Positions 63,924-64,000 of a stretch of DNA of 64,000 nucleotides are shown here, one piece after another. The notes under the pieces were generated by a model. The model had not been told where the DNA came from, did no database searches, and was given only the letters and a program-made list of their open reading frames with translations. Numbering within the stretch: position 1 is the first letter of the stretch; each line of letters opens with the position of its first letter. The translations under genes were made by a program, and so were the position numbers. This DNA comes from Glaciimonas sp. (GTDB lineage: Bacteria > Pseudomonadota > Gammaproteobacteria > Burkholderiales > Burkholderiaceae_D), in the NCBI GenBank assembly GCA_012927625.1, contig JABBOV010000024.1:248001-312000 (forward strand), written 5' to 3'.

Positions 63924-64000
63924 ATGCAATCTTAAAATTTGAATTAGTCTGGATTAACCAAGATTCATTCCACTTTCGCTTTTTTACGTAATCCCTGTTG

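Overview
The window looks like chromosomal DNA of a betaproteobacterium, most likely Burkholderiales near Oxalobacteraceae. The basis is the style of the housekeeping genes (gltX followed by tRNA-Ala and tRNA-Glu, AcnB-type aconitase, a 1341-aa PurL) and an Eps-type exopolysaccharide (EPS) operon (EpsL/EpsD/EpsE/EpsF/EpsG families) typical of betaproteobacteria. This is family recognition by reading, not a search result.

Layout. 1-8 kb: fdhD (cut by the window edge), gltX, three tRNA genes, acnB, and a divergent LysR regulator/quinone oxidoreductase pair. 8-9.2 kb: a long intergenic region with a decayed ABC-ATPase fragment, a dispersed repeat and a palindromic operator-like site. 9.2-32.6 kb: a large EPS locus. 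It encodes an outer-membrane protein, a priming phosphoglycosyltransferase, export and chain-length proteins, at least six glycosyltransferases, a flippase, a polymerase, an acyltransferase, a secreted protein of unknown function, UDP-glucose dehydrogenase, a WecG/TagA-type transferase, a GalE-type epimerase and a sugar nucleotidyltransferase. 32.8-44.9 kb: a uracil-DNA glycosylase, a DUF488 protein, then a carbohydrate block of transketolase (minus strand), a stand-alone phosphorylase half of NdvB, and a tightly coupled gnd-zwf-HAD-tal operon that ends in a 27-codon ORF and a truncated aldolase-like gene. 45-49.3 kb: a Cd/Zn/Pb efflux ATPase with its MerR regulator, and a cytoplasmic GH144-like (COG5368) glycosidase. 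49.6-54 kb: a decayed region with a broken histidine kinase, a frameshifted response regulator, a DUF2945 protein, an IS66-like MITE, a CoA-transferase, a frameshifted unknown gene and a truncated resolvase. 54-64 kb: D-amino-acid dehydrogenase, a four-gene envelope sugar-modification cassette (YdjC deacetylase, GtrA, GtrB-like transferase, divergent ArnT/PMT-like transferase), and purL.

How it fits together. The EPS genes form a Wzx/Wzy-type pathway. WcaJ-like primes undecaprenyl phosphate, the glycosyltransferases extend the repeat unit, Wzx flips it, Wzy polymerises it, EpsF/EpsG set chain length, and EpsE with EpsL exports it. Ugd, GalE and the nucleotidyltransferase supply precursors. 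The 34-49 kb block would route glucose phosphates through the pentose phosphate pathway; the phosphorylase and the GH144-like enzyme could together act on beta-1,2-glucan. The 55-59.5 kb cassette resembles hexosamine modification of lipid A in Bordetella and Francisella.

Most notable non-gene signals: a family of 70-71 bp AT-rich intergenic repeats (five good copies and one weak, all in the same orientation), a 16-bp palindrome found upstream of both EPS transcription blocks, and a 167-bp MITE with IS66-type ends and a perfect 8-bp target duplication.
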